From Roridomyces roridus (lineage: Eukaryota > Basidiomycota > Agaricomycetes > Agaricales > Mycenaceae), in NCBI GenBank assembly GCA_029378245.1, contig JARKIF010000180.1, positions 1 through 63,608 on the forward strand: 63,608 bases of DNA, read 5' to 3'. The notes beneath the pieces were generated by a model. It did no database searches. It was not told where the DNA came from and saw nothing but the letters and a program-made list of their open reading frames with translations. Below are positions 1 to 11,277 of the stretch, piece after piece (within the stretch, counting starts at the first letter, position 1; each line of letters opens with the position of its first letter). Both the position numbers and the translations under genes were made by a program.

Positions 1-699
1 ATTTGATCGTGAATCGACCATCACCTTCAAGCAAGAGAACAACTTAGAAATTTCTTTTTGGTCGGAGCAAATAGCAAGAACGAGATTCCGCATCCTGGTG
101 GAGGAGGGCCCTGGGTAGGCCCGTGTAAACATTGTTTATATACGATGCAAGAGTCAAGACTCTCGACAGTCTACAGAGTACCAAAAAAAGTTCCATCGAA
201 TCCATCCAAGGAGCACTCCGTTAAAGAAATACAACAGTGTTGTATTCAAGCCCGTACAATTGAAAGTCAAGAATCCTCTGATAACCCTGTTCTTCTCGCG
301 CCTTTCGTTCATCTCGACGAAGCAGGTAAAGAATCAAAGCCGTCCAAGACTGGATTTGATCGTCAATCGAATATCACAAGAAAAAAAAGGTGACGCACCT
401 AGCAGAAATTCCAAACTCGTAGGGGTAAGAATCAAGAATGGTCGTTGAATAGACAGACCCACTGGTTGAATAGTAATACCCCACCGTTGCGCGGGGAAAT
501 TCGGTGGTTTTCCACACAAAATTGGGTGCTATCCCATCGACCAGGAATCCCAACGCGCTCGCCCATGCTATACAGAGTGCGCGCAATTCATTCTAGGTCC
601 CAGGTTGAGAGCCTCTCAATTGAAGGAGATGAGTCTCACGTCTTCTCGGAGGATTCATTCATCCAATTGAGAACCAAAGATCCAGCCGCCTGAAATCGT
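1..699. other. No gene recognised at left edge
   Basis: No reading frame here has a recognisable domain, a plausible intron pattern or a convincing start. The C-terminal part of the neighbouring transporter remnant would be expected in this stretch but could not be found in any minus-strand frame. It is either degenerate spacer or sequence that replaced the lost 3' end of that gene. Confidence 0.4.
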
Positions 700-2440
700 C
701 AAGAGACTAGAAAAGACTGAGTTGGGTCACGCACGCCCAGAGTCATCAGGTAGAAATACACAAAGTGGGCCGTGATATTGGTGTACAGAGGCATCGCCAA
801 CCATGTTGCATTGCAGACAATCGTCCAGATAGCTCCGCCCATGATAAAGGGCCACCGTGAGCCTATTGAGACACGCTCTGCACGAGAAGCTAGCGGATTG
901 GAAGGGCGGCTTCCTACCTTTCGCAGGACCATCGCTGATACATGCTTGTACAAATGACGCAAAAACATAGAATGCAGTCACTGGGACTGGCATTACTAAC
1001 ATGCCATCAGATGTGGCCGGAGAGAATAAGTGACAACTGACGCAGCTGGATTTGAGTGAGACTGAACCTTTTACCAGGAACAGGATATGGCTCGACGTTG
1101 AAACTTTTGAGCCAGTATTGCATGGGAGTTGCGACTTGACCGTTAATGAAGAGAACATATCCCAATGGCAGTATCCAGAAGCGCCAGCCACTGAGAATGC
1201 GTTGTAACTTGACTTTAGTCCACGGCTCGTCCTCTTTGCGTCCGGTAGGATTCATTCTTGCCCGGGCCAGTTCAATGTCCTGTAGCTATGAAATACACTT
1301 GCACCCAGATATTCGAACCGATGTACCTGTGTGTTGAGGACAAACGACGGTGTCGGTGACCACGGAAGATCGGCATGAACGCAAAACCGAACAAGGCAAT
1401 TGGGAGCGTGCTAAATCATGGTGAGTTTTCTGCTAACCATCTATAAAAACGGACATCATAGCATCGGGCCCTGAAGGCCTTCATCCCGGTTCCCAAATTC
1501 CTGAAGGCCTTCACCTGAAGGGCGGGCCGAAGGTCTTGAATGATTTTCCCACGCCTGTTGAATGGGGCAATCTGGCAGGCACCCGGACGGAATTTTTTGT
1601 GCATCCCTCAAGCCTCCCTGGGGCGTTCCTGTGTTGTTTTCAAGCCACCCGCTCAACACATCCTCACCTACTTTTGGAATCGGAGTCCCTGCCTTTGCCC
1701 CCATCACGTGACAGGTGAAGGCCTTCATCAAGGGCTCAGCGGCCAGGACCAAAAGTCCGAAGGCCTTGATGAAGCCCCGACTGAATGCCTTCATTTCGGA
1801 AGGCCTTCGCCCCTCGGGAGAACGCTGTAGCATCCAGGATCATGAGCCACCTGTATGAAAAAATAAAAACCAAGACGAGAAGATGGCAAACATGGTGTTA
1901 TACCGCCAGCCAGCCAGCTCCCAAACACCGTGCAGATGGTGATAGGCCGCCGTCTGCAAGAAGCCGGACAACATGATCCCGGCGTTGCCCATTGCCAAGA
2001 CAATTGTGGTACGTTTCGCCAGTTCCCTAGAAGTGTACCAGGAACCAACATGTAGTTCACGCCGGGATAAAATCCCGCTTCTGACAACCCAACTGGATAG
2101 GTGTGAATATTGCGCAAATCGGAAGAAAAGGATAAATATAACCCAGAAACCTCAGTGTGTAGAGTGTTTGCATATTTCGTACCGAATATGTCGCAAGGGT
2201 TGCCATACCCCAGGCCAGGACGAGCTACAACACTGGTCAATGTAGTGCTCGCCAGAGGAACATCCACCCGCACCGTCGGCATAACGAGCCGGGGAGGTTT
2301 CCGGGTCAGCAGTATAGTAGACGGAATTTGGCCCAGGACATAACTGTAACGGCGATGAGCATTTAGGTAGACCATAGCTGCCTTTGATCTCGCCCTGCAT
2401 TGTAGAACGAATTGGCGTGCACCAACTCGTTTCCATACAT
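700..2440 (-). pseudogene. Decayed MFS transporter, Dal5/pantothenate (Fen2/Liz1-like) family
   Basis: Minus-strand fragments, in order, match a fungal anion:H+ symporter of the allantoate/pantothenate branch of the major facilitator superfamily. They include GQIPSTILLTR (first helices, near 2330), VGLSEAGFYPGVNYM and then WYTSRELAKR (2090-1990), LPIALFGFAFMP (near 1400-1370), WRFWILPLGYVLFINGQ (near 1180-1130) and RWPFIMGGAIWTIVCN (near 860-810). The gene looks dead. One base is missing between GVNYM and SWYTSRELAKR (near 2045), another near 1370, and a TGA lies in frame at 1416-1418. About 400 bp of unrelated palindrome-rich DNA separates the fourth-to-fifth helix region from the next conserved block, and the last helices are missing left of about 720. 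Some conserved parts still read across plausible introns, so the damage appears fairly recent. Substrate specificity is inferred from family resemblance only. Confidence 0.72.
1473..1808. repeat. Cluster of GAAGGCCTTC palindromes
   Basis: The 10-bp perfect palindrome GAAGGCCTTC occurs four times (1473-1482, 1503-1512, 1717-1726, 1799-1808). Three near copies lie at 1529 (GAAGGTCTTG), 1759 (GAAGGCCTTG) and 1783 (GAATGCCTTC). The core is usually followed by an A or CA on either side (TGAAGGCCTTCA). The cluster lies inside the decayed transporter and interrupts its reading frames. It could be part of an inserted element or a locally amplified motif. Confidence 0.75.
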
Positions 2441-2648
2441 ATTTAAATCCTCTTTCATTCCGGCGAAGAACTACATAGGACTCAAATTATGTGTGGAACT
2501 TTGAACGTGAGCACCTACTGCGTTGGTGATGTTTTTCTAGAATAGAGCATGAGCTGGACTCCTGGTCGTAAGTATGATAAGTAAGAGCTCACTTCGTCCA
2601 ATCTCTTGACAAAGTACCCCAAAGAAGTAAAAATCAGCAAGGTCTTGT

Positions 2649-3354
2649 CTAATTTGAGGGTATATACAAAAAACGAAAACGAAAACGATATACATACCTA
2701 TCGGCAAGGGACTGCCGCCGAACGCCGTTGATGGTCAAAGTAACAGTCACATTCAATTCCCAAGGGGAAGGCATGATGGCGCATCAATTACGATTCACCG
2801 CCATCAACACCGTCAAGATAATTCACCGTGCGCCTCTCTGTACTTGAAATACACATTTAATTGGCAAATTCATCCTGGGATATCTTCCGGGGCTTAGTGA
2901 ACTGTCCCTGGGCATCATCCAGGCATTCAGCACTGAGTTTTAAATCAGATACCACAACATACGGCGCAATACCCCAAGCTCTCGTCATCAGTGCCGACGG
3001 CCGCAAAACGAGAATGATCGAAGGCCGAGGCTGCCTATTATAGCGCGCACAAGAACTTCAGGCATCCAAGAGCTTCTCCCGGCAATCAATGGGATTGAAG
3101 ATGTATATTGAGCTATCATGGCATAGGATACAGGGAGGGGTACCGGTAGGCAGAAGGCACCAGTAGTGGGACAGTGCCACGGACGCGCGTCGCGACTCGC
3201 GAGGAGCAAGTGACGGGCATGAGCTAAGCGTCGGGAACCCAGCCTTTCGGTACCGAGACGTAAGCGAAGCGTGACCGGAACACGGGGCAGCCGTGTGATA
3301 CGGCCGATCGTTGCCGATTTTCGTTTTCGCTTTTCGTTTATACCGCTAATTTGA
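2649..3354. mobile_element. Non-autonomous DNA transposon with TIRs and target duplication
   Basis: The direct repeat CTAATTTGA stands at 2649-2657 and again at 3346-3354. Between the copies, the left end (2658 on) reads GGGTATATAC and then A-rich CGAAAA repeats. The reverse complement of the right end reads CGGTATAAAC, then AAAAGCGAAAACGAAAA, and both ends continue into ATCGGCAA. This gives imperfect terminal inverted repeats of roughly 30-60 bp flanked by an 8-9 bp target duplication, on a 688-bp body with no credible transposase frame. An 8-bp duplication suits hAT-like or Zisupton/KDZ-type elements, but the superfamily is only inferred. The right end lies about 270 bp upstream of the amidase start. 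Confidence 0.7.
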
Positions 3355-3621
3355 ACACCAGTTGCCGTTCTTCCTGTGTCGTCTCGGCTGAATCCCACAG
3401 CAACGCCAGCCAGGACTGGCTCTGGGCCGGAGCACCGGTCATCTCAGTGGGAGAAGCGGAGACAAAGCGGAGGTTCACTTTGCTTTGCCGACGACCGAGG
3501 CAAAATGAAGGCTTTGATCGCCCAAGCTCAAAAAAGGAAACTTCACGTCCCAGCTAAGTACTATCACAGCCATCAAAATGGCTCTCTTCTTTCGTTACCT
3601 CGACCATTTCGTTATCTCACC

Positions 3622-5740
3622 ATGGCCACCCCAGACGATGTCCTTGCTGCTGCGCAAAAGCTTTCCTTTGAAATACCACCAGGCCACCAAGCAGACTACC
3701 TCGCTCTCTTGAAAGCCACGGACCAGGCGGTTGCCGCAATAATGAACTATCCAGGTATCTAGCCTCGAGATCTCGTCTCCCTCGGTCAAGACTCGACAGA
3801 CTATCAAATTCCGTCCAATGCGAACGTCTATCCACCAGAGGATGTCCACCGCCCGCTCTCTGAAGATAACAAACTGCGAGGGTGGGCCTGGAAAGTTACG
3901 ATCAAGGGCAAACCGGGAGGAATCCTCGATGGCAAGACGATCTGTCTGAAGGACACCATCTGTGTCGCGAATGTTCCCCAACTCTTTGGGACCACTGCTA
4001 TAGAGGACTTTGTTCGTAGGTCATGCTCTACTATCCCCGACATCTTTTTCACTTGAAATCCAGCTGTCTCGGACGCGACGGTAGTTACGCGCGTCCTTGA
4101 CCACGGAGGGATAATCGTGGGCAAGGCGATGTGCGAGGCATGTATAGACAGTGATTTCACTGTACTGACAACTTACTGGGGAGCAGAATTTCTCACACGG
4201 AGGAAGCTCACACTCGACGCCATTTGGACCTGTGGAGAATCCATATGCTGTGGGATTCAGTGCAGGAGGCTCGAGCTCTGGCTGTGGCGCACTGATTGGA
4301 TCGAATGAGGTTGACATGGGCATCGGTGGAGATCAAGGAGGGAGTATCCGAATTGTGAGTTGTTCGACAACACACATCTCTCGCGTCAGATCTGAAAGAA
4401 CAAAAGCCGGCAGCTTTATGCGGTATCATAGGTCTCAAACCCACCTTTGGCTTGGTCTGTCTTCGAGGTCACGTACTGGCACAGTACTGACCATTCTCTA
4501 GGTGCCGTATACGGGCGTCGTGAGCCGCCACACCCACAGGCTCTCGCACCTGACAAACCAGGGACTAGCTTTCATCTGATCCAGCATTAGACACCGTCGG
4601 TCCGATGGCACGAACTGCGCTGGATGCCGCCCTGCTACTCCAGGTAATCGCAGGTTACGACACGATTGACGATCGCCAACTTGGAGCCCCACTACCCGCC
4701 GACGTGCCAAAGTACTCTGAACTTCTATTGGCGAGTCGGCAACAAGGCATCAAGGGTCTAAGGATCGGAATTCTGAAAGAGGGATTCGCGTCGAGTGTCT
4801 TGCACTCGGCGGTCAACGATAAATGTCGGGCGGCAATCGCGAAATTGGAGGCTATGGGTGCAGTGGTAGAGGAAGTCTCGGTCCCTCTGCAAGTACTCCT
4901 CTCATGAATCCATCACACGAACTGAGAGCGGAATTGTAGCCATTCCTTGACGGCCGAAATGGCTCATATAATCAACAAGCTGGCTTCTTCTCAAACACGA
5001 CAAGGGCGACAGGTGTCAAGGCGTGGCCTATACGTGAATGAATTTTGGGAAAAGCTGCTCCCTTGGACCCAAGTACATTCCCTAGTCAATCCACAATTCA
5101 TCAATCTGACTCTTGCACAGGACAAATTCGACAAGGCCAAGTATTATGTGACAGGGACGGCAATGTCCGCGTACGTCTACATTCTACCCACTCACCACGA
5201 CTCTCACCTGCTGGATAGCGAGTACGGATGGTCCCGCTACCCAACAGCGTCAGCACCCGCAACTCCCTCCTTCCTTCAAAAAAGCTAACTAACATTCTTC
5301 TCCCACCAGCTACGGTCGCGCAATGAACCTCTCCCGCCGCCTACGCGACGAATACAACCTCGTCTTTGAATCACACGACATCATCGTGATGCCTACAGTC
5401 CTACAACCGGCGCGGCGTCACATTGCCTACGATGCTGGCCCGCTCGCGTGGGCTCAAGGTGCTCGTACGTATACGTCCCCTCCCCGCATACCTTTGAATG
5501 AATTCTACATTCACAGCTGGTATCGTATCCAACACGGCCGCTAGCAACCTCACATGCCACCCAAGCATCAGCTTCCCAGTGGGCTTCGTCCCTCCTTTCG
5601 AGAAGGACATACATACGCCTGAGGATGCAGATATCAAGCTACCTTGTGGGTTGATGGCAGTGGGCAAGCCTTTCGACGAGATTACGCTGCTCAGAGTGGT
5701 GGATGCATTTGAGCGGATTTTTGATTGGAAGACGCTGTAA
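3622..5740 (+). CDS. Amidase-signature family hydrolase (acetamidase-like)
   Basis: This is a multi-exon gene for an amidase-signature (AS) enzyme, which hydrolyses amide bonds by a Ser-cisSer-Lys mechanism. The start at 3622 (MATPDDVLAAAQK) gives the usual helical N-terminus. The catalytic lysine is in GKTICLKDT (near 3940). The glycine/serine-rich core appears as FSAGGSSSGCGALIG and GGDQGGSIRI (near 4260-4350), followed by CGIIGLKPTFGL, VPYTGVV and TVGPMARTALDAALLL. The C-terminus holds YGRAMNLSRRLRDEY and PSISFPVGF and stops at 5738-5740. An apparent TAG at 3760 falls inside a 46-nt GT-AG intron, which when removed joins IMNYP to DYQIPSNANVY. One intron near 4138 seems to use a GC donor (GAG|GCATGT...CAG), joining GKAMCE to NFSHGGSSHS. 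Fungal relatives often act on acetamide, formamide or nitrile-derived amides. The exact substrate is unknown. Confidence 0.85.
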
Positions 5741-5857
5741 ATCCATTAAAATGACATGAATTCAAGGGCTACTCGTACAACTACACTAGTGTAAGATGGT
5801 CGTGAAAGATAGAGATCGGTTTAGCCTCCTAGTAGATAGATCCGTGTATAAATCCTT

Positions 5858-8464
5858 CTAAGCCTTGCCAGCAGCACAAGCCAACGGAACCTCAAAGTCA
5901 TCGGTCCGCACTCCTCCACCCCACGGGGTCCTCAACACAACATCCGCATCAGGCCCAAGCCCGCGGGAGGAGAATCCCTTCCACAATGTGCAGAAGTTCT
6001 CACCGCCCGTGAGCTGCTGGTCCGCAAGGATGATCGCATCACGAGCCTCGAAGAAGCCAGGACGGCAGGGCTGAAGTTTCATGGCGTTAAGCACGAGCCT
6101 GTTCGACATCAGTCTAGGATACTTGGCTGTTAAAGAAGGAAGACGTACTGGACCATGAGAGTGTTGCCGTGCTTGGGAACAAGGGGCTTCTTTCCAGAGG
6201 CCGGGCGGTAGAAATCACCCTCGGGCACCGAGCCATCCTCGCGGGGTTGAGGAGGGAACAAAGTATCACTGAACCCGTGCTGCTTGATCAAGCCCTGCGA
6301 CACGAGCCAAAGGATCTGCGCCCAGACCTCGCCGATGGCGTGGACACCAAAGTAACCGGGCTTGTCGAGGGTCTTGTACGTCGAGGGGTTGATCGTCTCG
6401 TTCAACGAGTAAGGGTAGTTGCGGATGCCCTGCACACGGTTGGCAGCCCACGAGCCCATAGCAAAGTCCGAGTAGGTCGAGGTGCTGCGGATGGTGGTGG
6501 CAAGGAAATCACCCCAGCCCTCACCCATTCCACCACTCTCACCGAACGGCAAGCAACCCGAGTTCATGGGACCACCAGTCAAGCGGGTGCTCAAGCCGTG
6601 GCTCAGCTCGTGGATGACGATACCAGCCTCAAAGTCACCGTCTCTGTAGGGAATAGCCGTGTTCCAGAGGTACATGCGCATGCGTCCGTTCAGACCGTCG
6701 GGTGGGGTCATGAAGTTGGCGTTGTTGTATCCGGAACCGTCCTGAGCGTTGGCGATGACAGCGTCGTTGCCCTGCCCTCCACGGCCAAAGTTGTATTGCT
6801 GGAAGTTGCCCGAGATCTCGTCAAAGCCGTAGCTGTATTGGCATGAGATAAGCAAGTAAAGGTGTGGGAAAGTACGCACCGGTAGTACAGATCGTGAACC
6901 ATGTTGCTGGTGTAGAACAACTGCGCAACAGTCGCGTTGATGAACTTCTGCGCCTCCTCAAGAGCATCGGTCTTGTTCGTCTCCTTTGGCTTGTACGCAA
7001 AGTCGAACGACTTGCTAACACCGGCATCAGGGCGGTAGTTGTTGATGTAAGAGTTCTGGCCCTCCCAGTTCTCCTGAGCAAAGACCTAAAAAAACATGAG
7101 CGATGGAGGAAGATAGAGAGAAAGGCGGCACTGACATTGTTACCCCAGGTCGTCGTGGTGTTGCGGTAAAACTCTTTGTTGGCCAACCGAGCACCCTGGA
7201 ACGAGGGGTCGTTGGCATACGGGAGGGTATGCCAGCCAACGGGAGAGGCCAGGGCATCGTAGTTCTCCTTCTCCGTGGTCCGCTTGCCCTCAGCGGGGTC
7301 GTTGACGCCAAACTTGAAAACGCTGTATGTCGCGGTTTGGGGCCGGGGAGGGACTGGAACAGGGGCATCGGAAGCCCAATCGACAACGGAGATGATCCGG
7401 TGAGGGGCAACAGCAGAGACAGCCGCCTCATACCAGTTGTCTTGCATCTCAACCTCGAACTGTTACGATAAGTAGATGAAAGTATACCATGCAGGCGAAC
7501 GAACCTTCCATACGAGGCTCAAGCGGACAGAGTCATCCTTGGTCGGGACCTGGACGTACGCGAGCTTGGCCTTGACGGGGTTGACGGTGTCAGGGACGTT
7601 GTGGACCATGTAGGGTGCCGGCTCATCGGAGGGAGCAAAATGGTCGGCAGCAGAATACTCGACCATCTTGTCCATGTAGGCATCGAAATTGCCGAGAATG
7701 TCGTTGACGAGATTGTCGTTGGGGGTGGCAGAGACCATGAACTGCAAGAGAGCAGAGCGGAGGCCGTTGTCCCGCGGGTCGGCGGAGGGGGCGAGCTCGG
7801 CGGCGAGGTTCTGGAAGCGGCAGTTGGAGTGGTGGACGTGAGTAAGGTGGCCCATGAGCTGCTCCGTGTCGGCAGACATGACTTCTTGGGAAGCCAAGAA
7901 CGCAGGGTAGTGCTCGGAAAGCTGGTCGGTGAGACCGTCGCAGAACTCGAGGTGGGGGTGACGGACGTCATCGTCGAGGAGGGGCTCGGCAGACCCGGGG
8001 TAGAACTGAAAATAGGTCAATACTGTTCGGTGTACTTCGGGACAGGGAGTCGCACCGAGTTGCCGTAGGACAAAACCATGCCATCCATGACATTGATATT
8101 CATGTCACCGTCGGCGACCTCGAGGCCGTTGATGACCTGGCGGACGTAGACATGGGTGACACCGGTGTTGGGGTCGGTGTACGAGTCCTTGCGGATCTTG
8201 TAGGTGCTGGTCTCGGAGAGCTGGTTGCCAAGGATATCCTCAACGAAGGCCCTAGCGACCTGGAAGGGGTCGGCGTCGACCGGCATGCGAGTGAACGCAT
8301 TGGTGACGACTTGATAAGGGGTAGACCGAATAAACGGCGTGCTTGTGAACTGGACCGAAGCCGAGGGACTTGCGCTGGCGGACAGGGTCGTCACTCACAC
8401 GACTGTGAGCGAGGGCAGAGGCCGCGAGCCCGGCGACGAGGGACGCGGTGAGTAAACAGCGCAT
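5858..8464 (-). CDS. Extracellular metalloproteinase, fungalysin (peptidase M36)
   Basis: This is a secreted zinc endopeptidase with a propeptide. The start at 8464 opens a signal peptide ([19 protein letters not shown]). An FTP-type propeptide segment follows ([17 protein letters not shown], near 8150-8100). The catalytic site is [15 protein letters not shown] (near 6610-6570), with the HExxH zinc ligands, and the third ligand glutamate is in [10 protein letters not shown]. The C-terminus ends ...PLACAAGKA at 5858. Several short introns interrupt it, for example the one ending before YGFDEISG near 6835. One oddity is that the first frame after the signal peptide reads [16 protein letters not shown], which looks like normal fungalysin pro-sequence. 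The downstream frame ([10 protein letters not shown]) is reached either by a one-base slip or by splicing a 49-nt GT-AG segment (8350-8398). It is convergent with the amidase, their stops being about 120 bp apart. Confidence 0.9.
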
Positions 8465-8771
8465 CTAGAGAAGGGAGTGAAGAGGATAGGATGTGTCCCG
8501 ACAACGAATGGTAGCAGATAGTGAGACAGTGGTTGTGGGGAAGAGTCAAGGGCACTTGGAGATAAGCTGCGTCACAGAACAGCCCATATAAGGGCAATTG
8601 TCACGTGCTTCCGCACAGCCCTGGATCCTCCACGATCACGCCTTGCGGTTATCGCGTGCAGGGGACGCGTCAGCCAGCGCTTACGCGTCTACTTCCTTTT
8701 GGAGATGGTACAAAATCTATGGGGTTGCGAGGACCTCATACACGTACAAAAAGAGCAACCATACGCCAAGG

Positions 8772-10662
8772 CGTGGATTGAGCCATTCTGACGCAGGCAA
8801 CGGACCTGATCCTTTGTGGTACAATGTTGAATGCAGCAAGAGGGAAGGCTACTTACTTACCTGGAGGCTGAGGCTGGCATCCGGCGGCGGCGGGTCACCG
8901 CGGGTCCGACTTCAATGACAGATCACAGGATTCACTCCGTCTGCTCCGCCGATAGTCTCGGGGCCAGTAGGCAGACTCATAATACAACAAGTTTGAACTG
9001 ACGAAAGGTGACTTACGAGACTGGGCTAGCCATTGAGTATCGGTGAGTGTGCTTCTTTTAGGTCGAGAAATTAGTGGCAGAGTTTGAGATGACAGACTTC
9101 TCTATTGCAATCAGCCCGCAGCGAAAGTTCACGGACGACGGGACCTCACCATGGCAGTGAATTGATACGAGTCTCGGTTACCACTGCTCTAGAATCAATA
9201 CTGCGTCGCTAATGTTTCCTTTCGCAGTGCAGAACCCGTGGAGCGCGCAGCCAAGCGCAGTAGATCATGCCGGCAGTACACTGGTTGCATCGTCCCTATG
9301 AAATCACCGAGGTCATTTAAGTACCCATAAATTTACAAGTTCTTAATCCTTCTTCATCTTCACCCCTTTTCACTTTTTCTTCATGTCTTCCAACACACTC
9401 CATCAGCCGTACCCGGCGTACGCCGAATACCCCGCCAACTCCTGGTCCAAATTCGACTCGCAATCCACCTTGAATGTCGCCGAGGAGCAAGACCAGCTCC
9501 GTAACATGTCAAAGACTCCAGAGCCCACCCAGGAGGAATACAATCTCCTCCACGGGATCAAGGAGAAACGCACCACCAAGCAGAAATTGCAGACCTACGC
9601 GATAATCGCCCTAATCGTCGTCCCGGGCATCCTTATATCAGTCTACCAGCACCAGATTGTAAACGGTAAGCCTCACCTTGAACGTCCATGACCTCAATAC
9701 TCAGCAAAATAAAGGATTGAAGCCATTCACCGACTGGTTAAACAGCCATCCGGTCGCTGCCCTCATACCCATCGCTCTCTTGACCATCTTGTCTTTCCCA
9801 CCCTTAGCCGGAGGCGAGCTGATCCTCATACTGGTCGGTGTTGCCTACAGCTTGCCGGTGGGTTTCGCAATTGCGGCCGGTGAGTATCATCCTTCTTGGC
9901 GCTACCTCCACCTAACTGAATTGCAGCGGGTACACTGCTCGGAGAGCTAGCGACGTACTTGTAAGTTGTTCCATTATCCACTGCAGCCCTGACCTAAACT
10001 CGGCGCAAACAGCGTGTTCAAGACCTTTTATTCGCGCCGCAACGAAGAGTGGGAGGCCAAGAGTGTTCAGTACGGCTTGCTAGCACACATCATACGCAAC
10101 GGCGGCTTCTGGTTGGTCCTCGTTATCCGCTACTCGACCATCCCTCCCCACTGTCAGTCCCACACTCTCACCTATGGGTATAAATTTTAATTTTTCGCAG
10201 ATGCCACCGTCGTATTCTCCGTCGTCGGCGTCCCCTTCGGCGTGTTCATCATCGCTGCATTCCTCTCTCTTCCGAGGCATCTGGTCACGGTGTATATTGG
10301 ATATTCTTTCAAGTCAAGTACCCGTGCGTATACCCTCTCTGTCTGCAATGTTCGAGCTGAAAAATTATAGAATTGAGCAAGATCCTGGGAAACGTTATCC
10401 CATTTGTGTTTGTGTTCATCGCCCTTGCTGCGTCAGTTGATTCTTGAGGCCCTGAACTAGTGTTGACGATCCACAGATACTGGTGGGTCCACCGGCTGCA
10501 GAATGCACAAAAGGAGGAGTACATCTATTTGCGTCGCAAGGCTCGCCAGGCAAAGGCGGGTGGCTACAACCAGAAAGTAGTTGACCAAGTATAGGCTGTA
10601 TTCGTATTCATTAGTTAAACGTTTTTGTACGCCGTCGCACAGATAAATGTCGAAAGGAGCAT
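8772..10662. repeat. Inverted segmental duplication, arm A
   Basis: This segment matches the reverse complement of about 43560-45440 over the whole Tvp38-like gene plus flanks. Upstream landmarks shared by both arms include GAGCCATTCTGAC, ACGGACCTGATCCTTTGTGG, GCAGCAAGAGGGAAGGCTA and GAAATCACCGAGGTCATT. Downstream both share CGTTTTTGTAC and GTCGCACAGAT followed by AATGTCGAA. Similarity fades left of about 8772 and right of about 10662. The two arms are about 33 kb apart in opposite orientation. Confidence 0.8.
9383..10594 (+). CDS. Tvp38/TMEM64 (VTT-domain) membrane protein, copy A
   Basis: This is a multi-exon gene for a polytopic membrane protein of the Tvp38/TMEM64/DedA-like superfamily (Golgi or late-secretory membranes in yeast; scramblase-like in animals). 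The cytosolic N-terminus (MSSNTLHQPYPAYAEYPANS) leads into a first helix, YAIIALIVVPGILISVYQH. The VTT core follows as PVAALIPIALLTILSFPPLAGG and GVAYSLPVGFAIAAG, then LLGELATYFVFKTF (junction near 9930-10030), RYSTIPPHYATVVFSVVGVP and GVFIIAAFLSLPRHLVTVYIGY. A cytosolic tail (YLRRKARQAKAGGYNQK) ends at the stop 10592-10594. Short introns lie near 9666, 9880, 9962, 10154, 10323 and 10433. A close paralogue sits at 43643-44862. Function beyond the family is inferred. Confidence 0.85.
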
Positions 10663-10690
10663 GCAATTTATTCAAACGACCCGTACTTGA

Positions 10691-11277
10691 TCAAGGAGGC
10701 TTCTGAATCAGCCCAGCGTCCGTCTCCATCAGCATCAACTTGAGAAAATCCGAAACCTGGGCATGCAAGTCCTCTGTTCGAGATCAACTAAGTACTTGAA
10801 CGTGCAAGAGAGAGTGGGTATGACGGACTAGATCGCGCGACAGCTTGGATGTACTCTTCGTTTGCAACAGTCATCTCTTCATCGAGAATTTTCAAGCGTT
10901 TGGCCTGTCAGATGAATCAGAGAAAGACAGAGATTGAAAAAAAAGGACAAGCGCACCTGCTCCTCTTCTGACTCCGGCTCAGGTAACGAGTTGATGAGGT
11001 ACTCGACCTGCTTCGCCTTGACGATAAGATCCGTCACCAGCTCCTTCTTACTCGCTATTTTCCGCATATCATCGACGTACCAGGTCCACTCAGCCGGCCC
11101 ACCCACCTTCAAACACCTCCGGAGTATCGAACTTTTCGGGATTGCGTTGTTTGGTTATCGGAATCTCGGACGCGGTGAGCTGGACAAATTGGCACGGGAA
11201 GTGAGGTAGACGATTGTGCTGGAGAGGATGGTGAGGAGTTGTTGGATTTCATCTTGGAGTTGCGTTATGCGGTCCAT
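10691..11277 (-). CDS. MED21: Mediator subunit 21
   Basis: This is the small helical Mediator subunit Med21 (Srb7), which pairs with Med7 in the middle module and links activators to RNA polymerase II. The N-terminus MDRITQLQDEIQQLLTILS is the family hallmark and fixes the start at 11277; an upstream in-frame ATG at 11298 is less likely. Further exons give the ITKQRNPEKFDTPEVFE block (near 11150-11110), KKELVTDLIVKAKQVEYLI and NSLPEPESEEEQ (near 11045-10965), and the final HAQVSDFLKLMLMETDAG helix (near 10770-10710). The stop is at 10691-10693. Several introns of about 50 nt separate these blocks. It shares an intergenic promoter with the plus-strand gene at 11505. Confidence 0.88.

Noticed and set aside
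2988..3398. Long minus-strand open frame over the transposon's right half
   Set aside because: It crosses the element end and target duplication, is Arg-rich from GC-biased DNA and matches no family.
3760..3762. In-frame TAG in the amidase
   Set aside because: It falls inside a 46-nt GT-AG intron; removing it gives a normal family sequence, so the gene is not broken here.
6169..6846. 225-residue plus-strand open frame
   Set aside because: It is antisense to the fungalysin catalytic exon; the minus strand carries the HELSHG motif.
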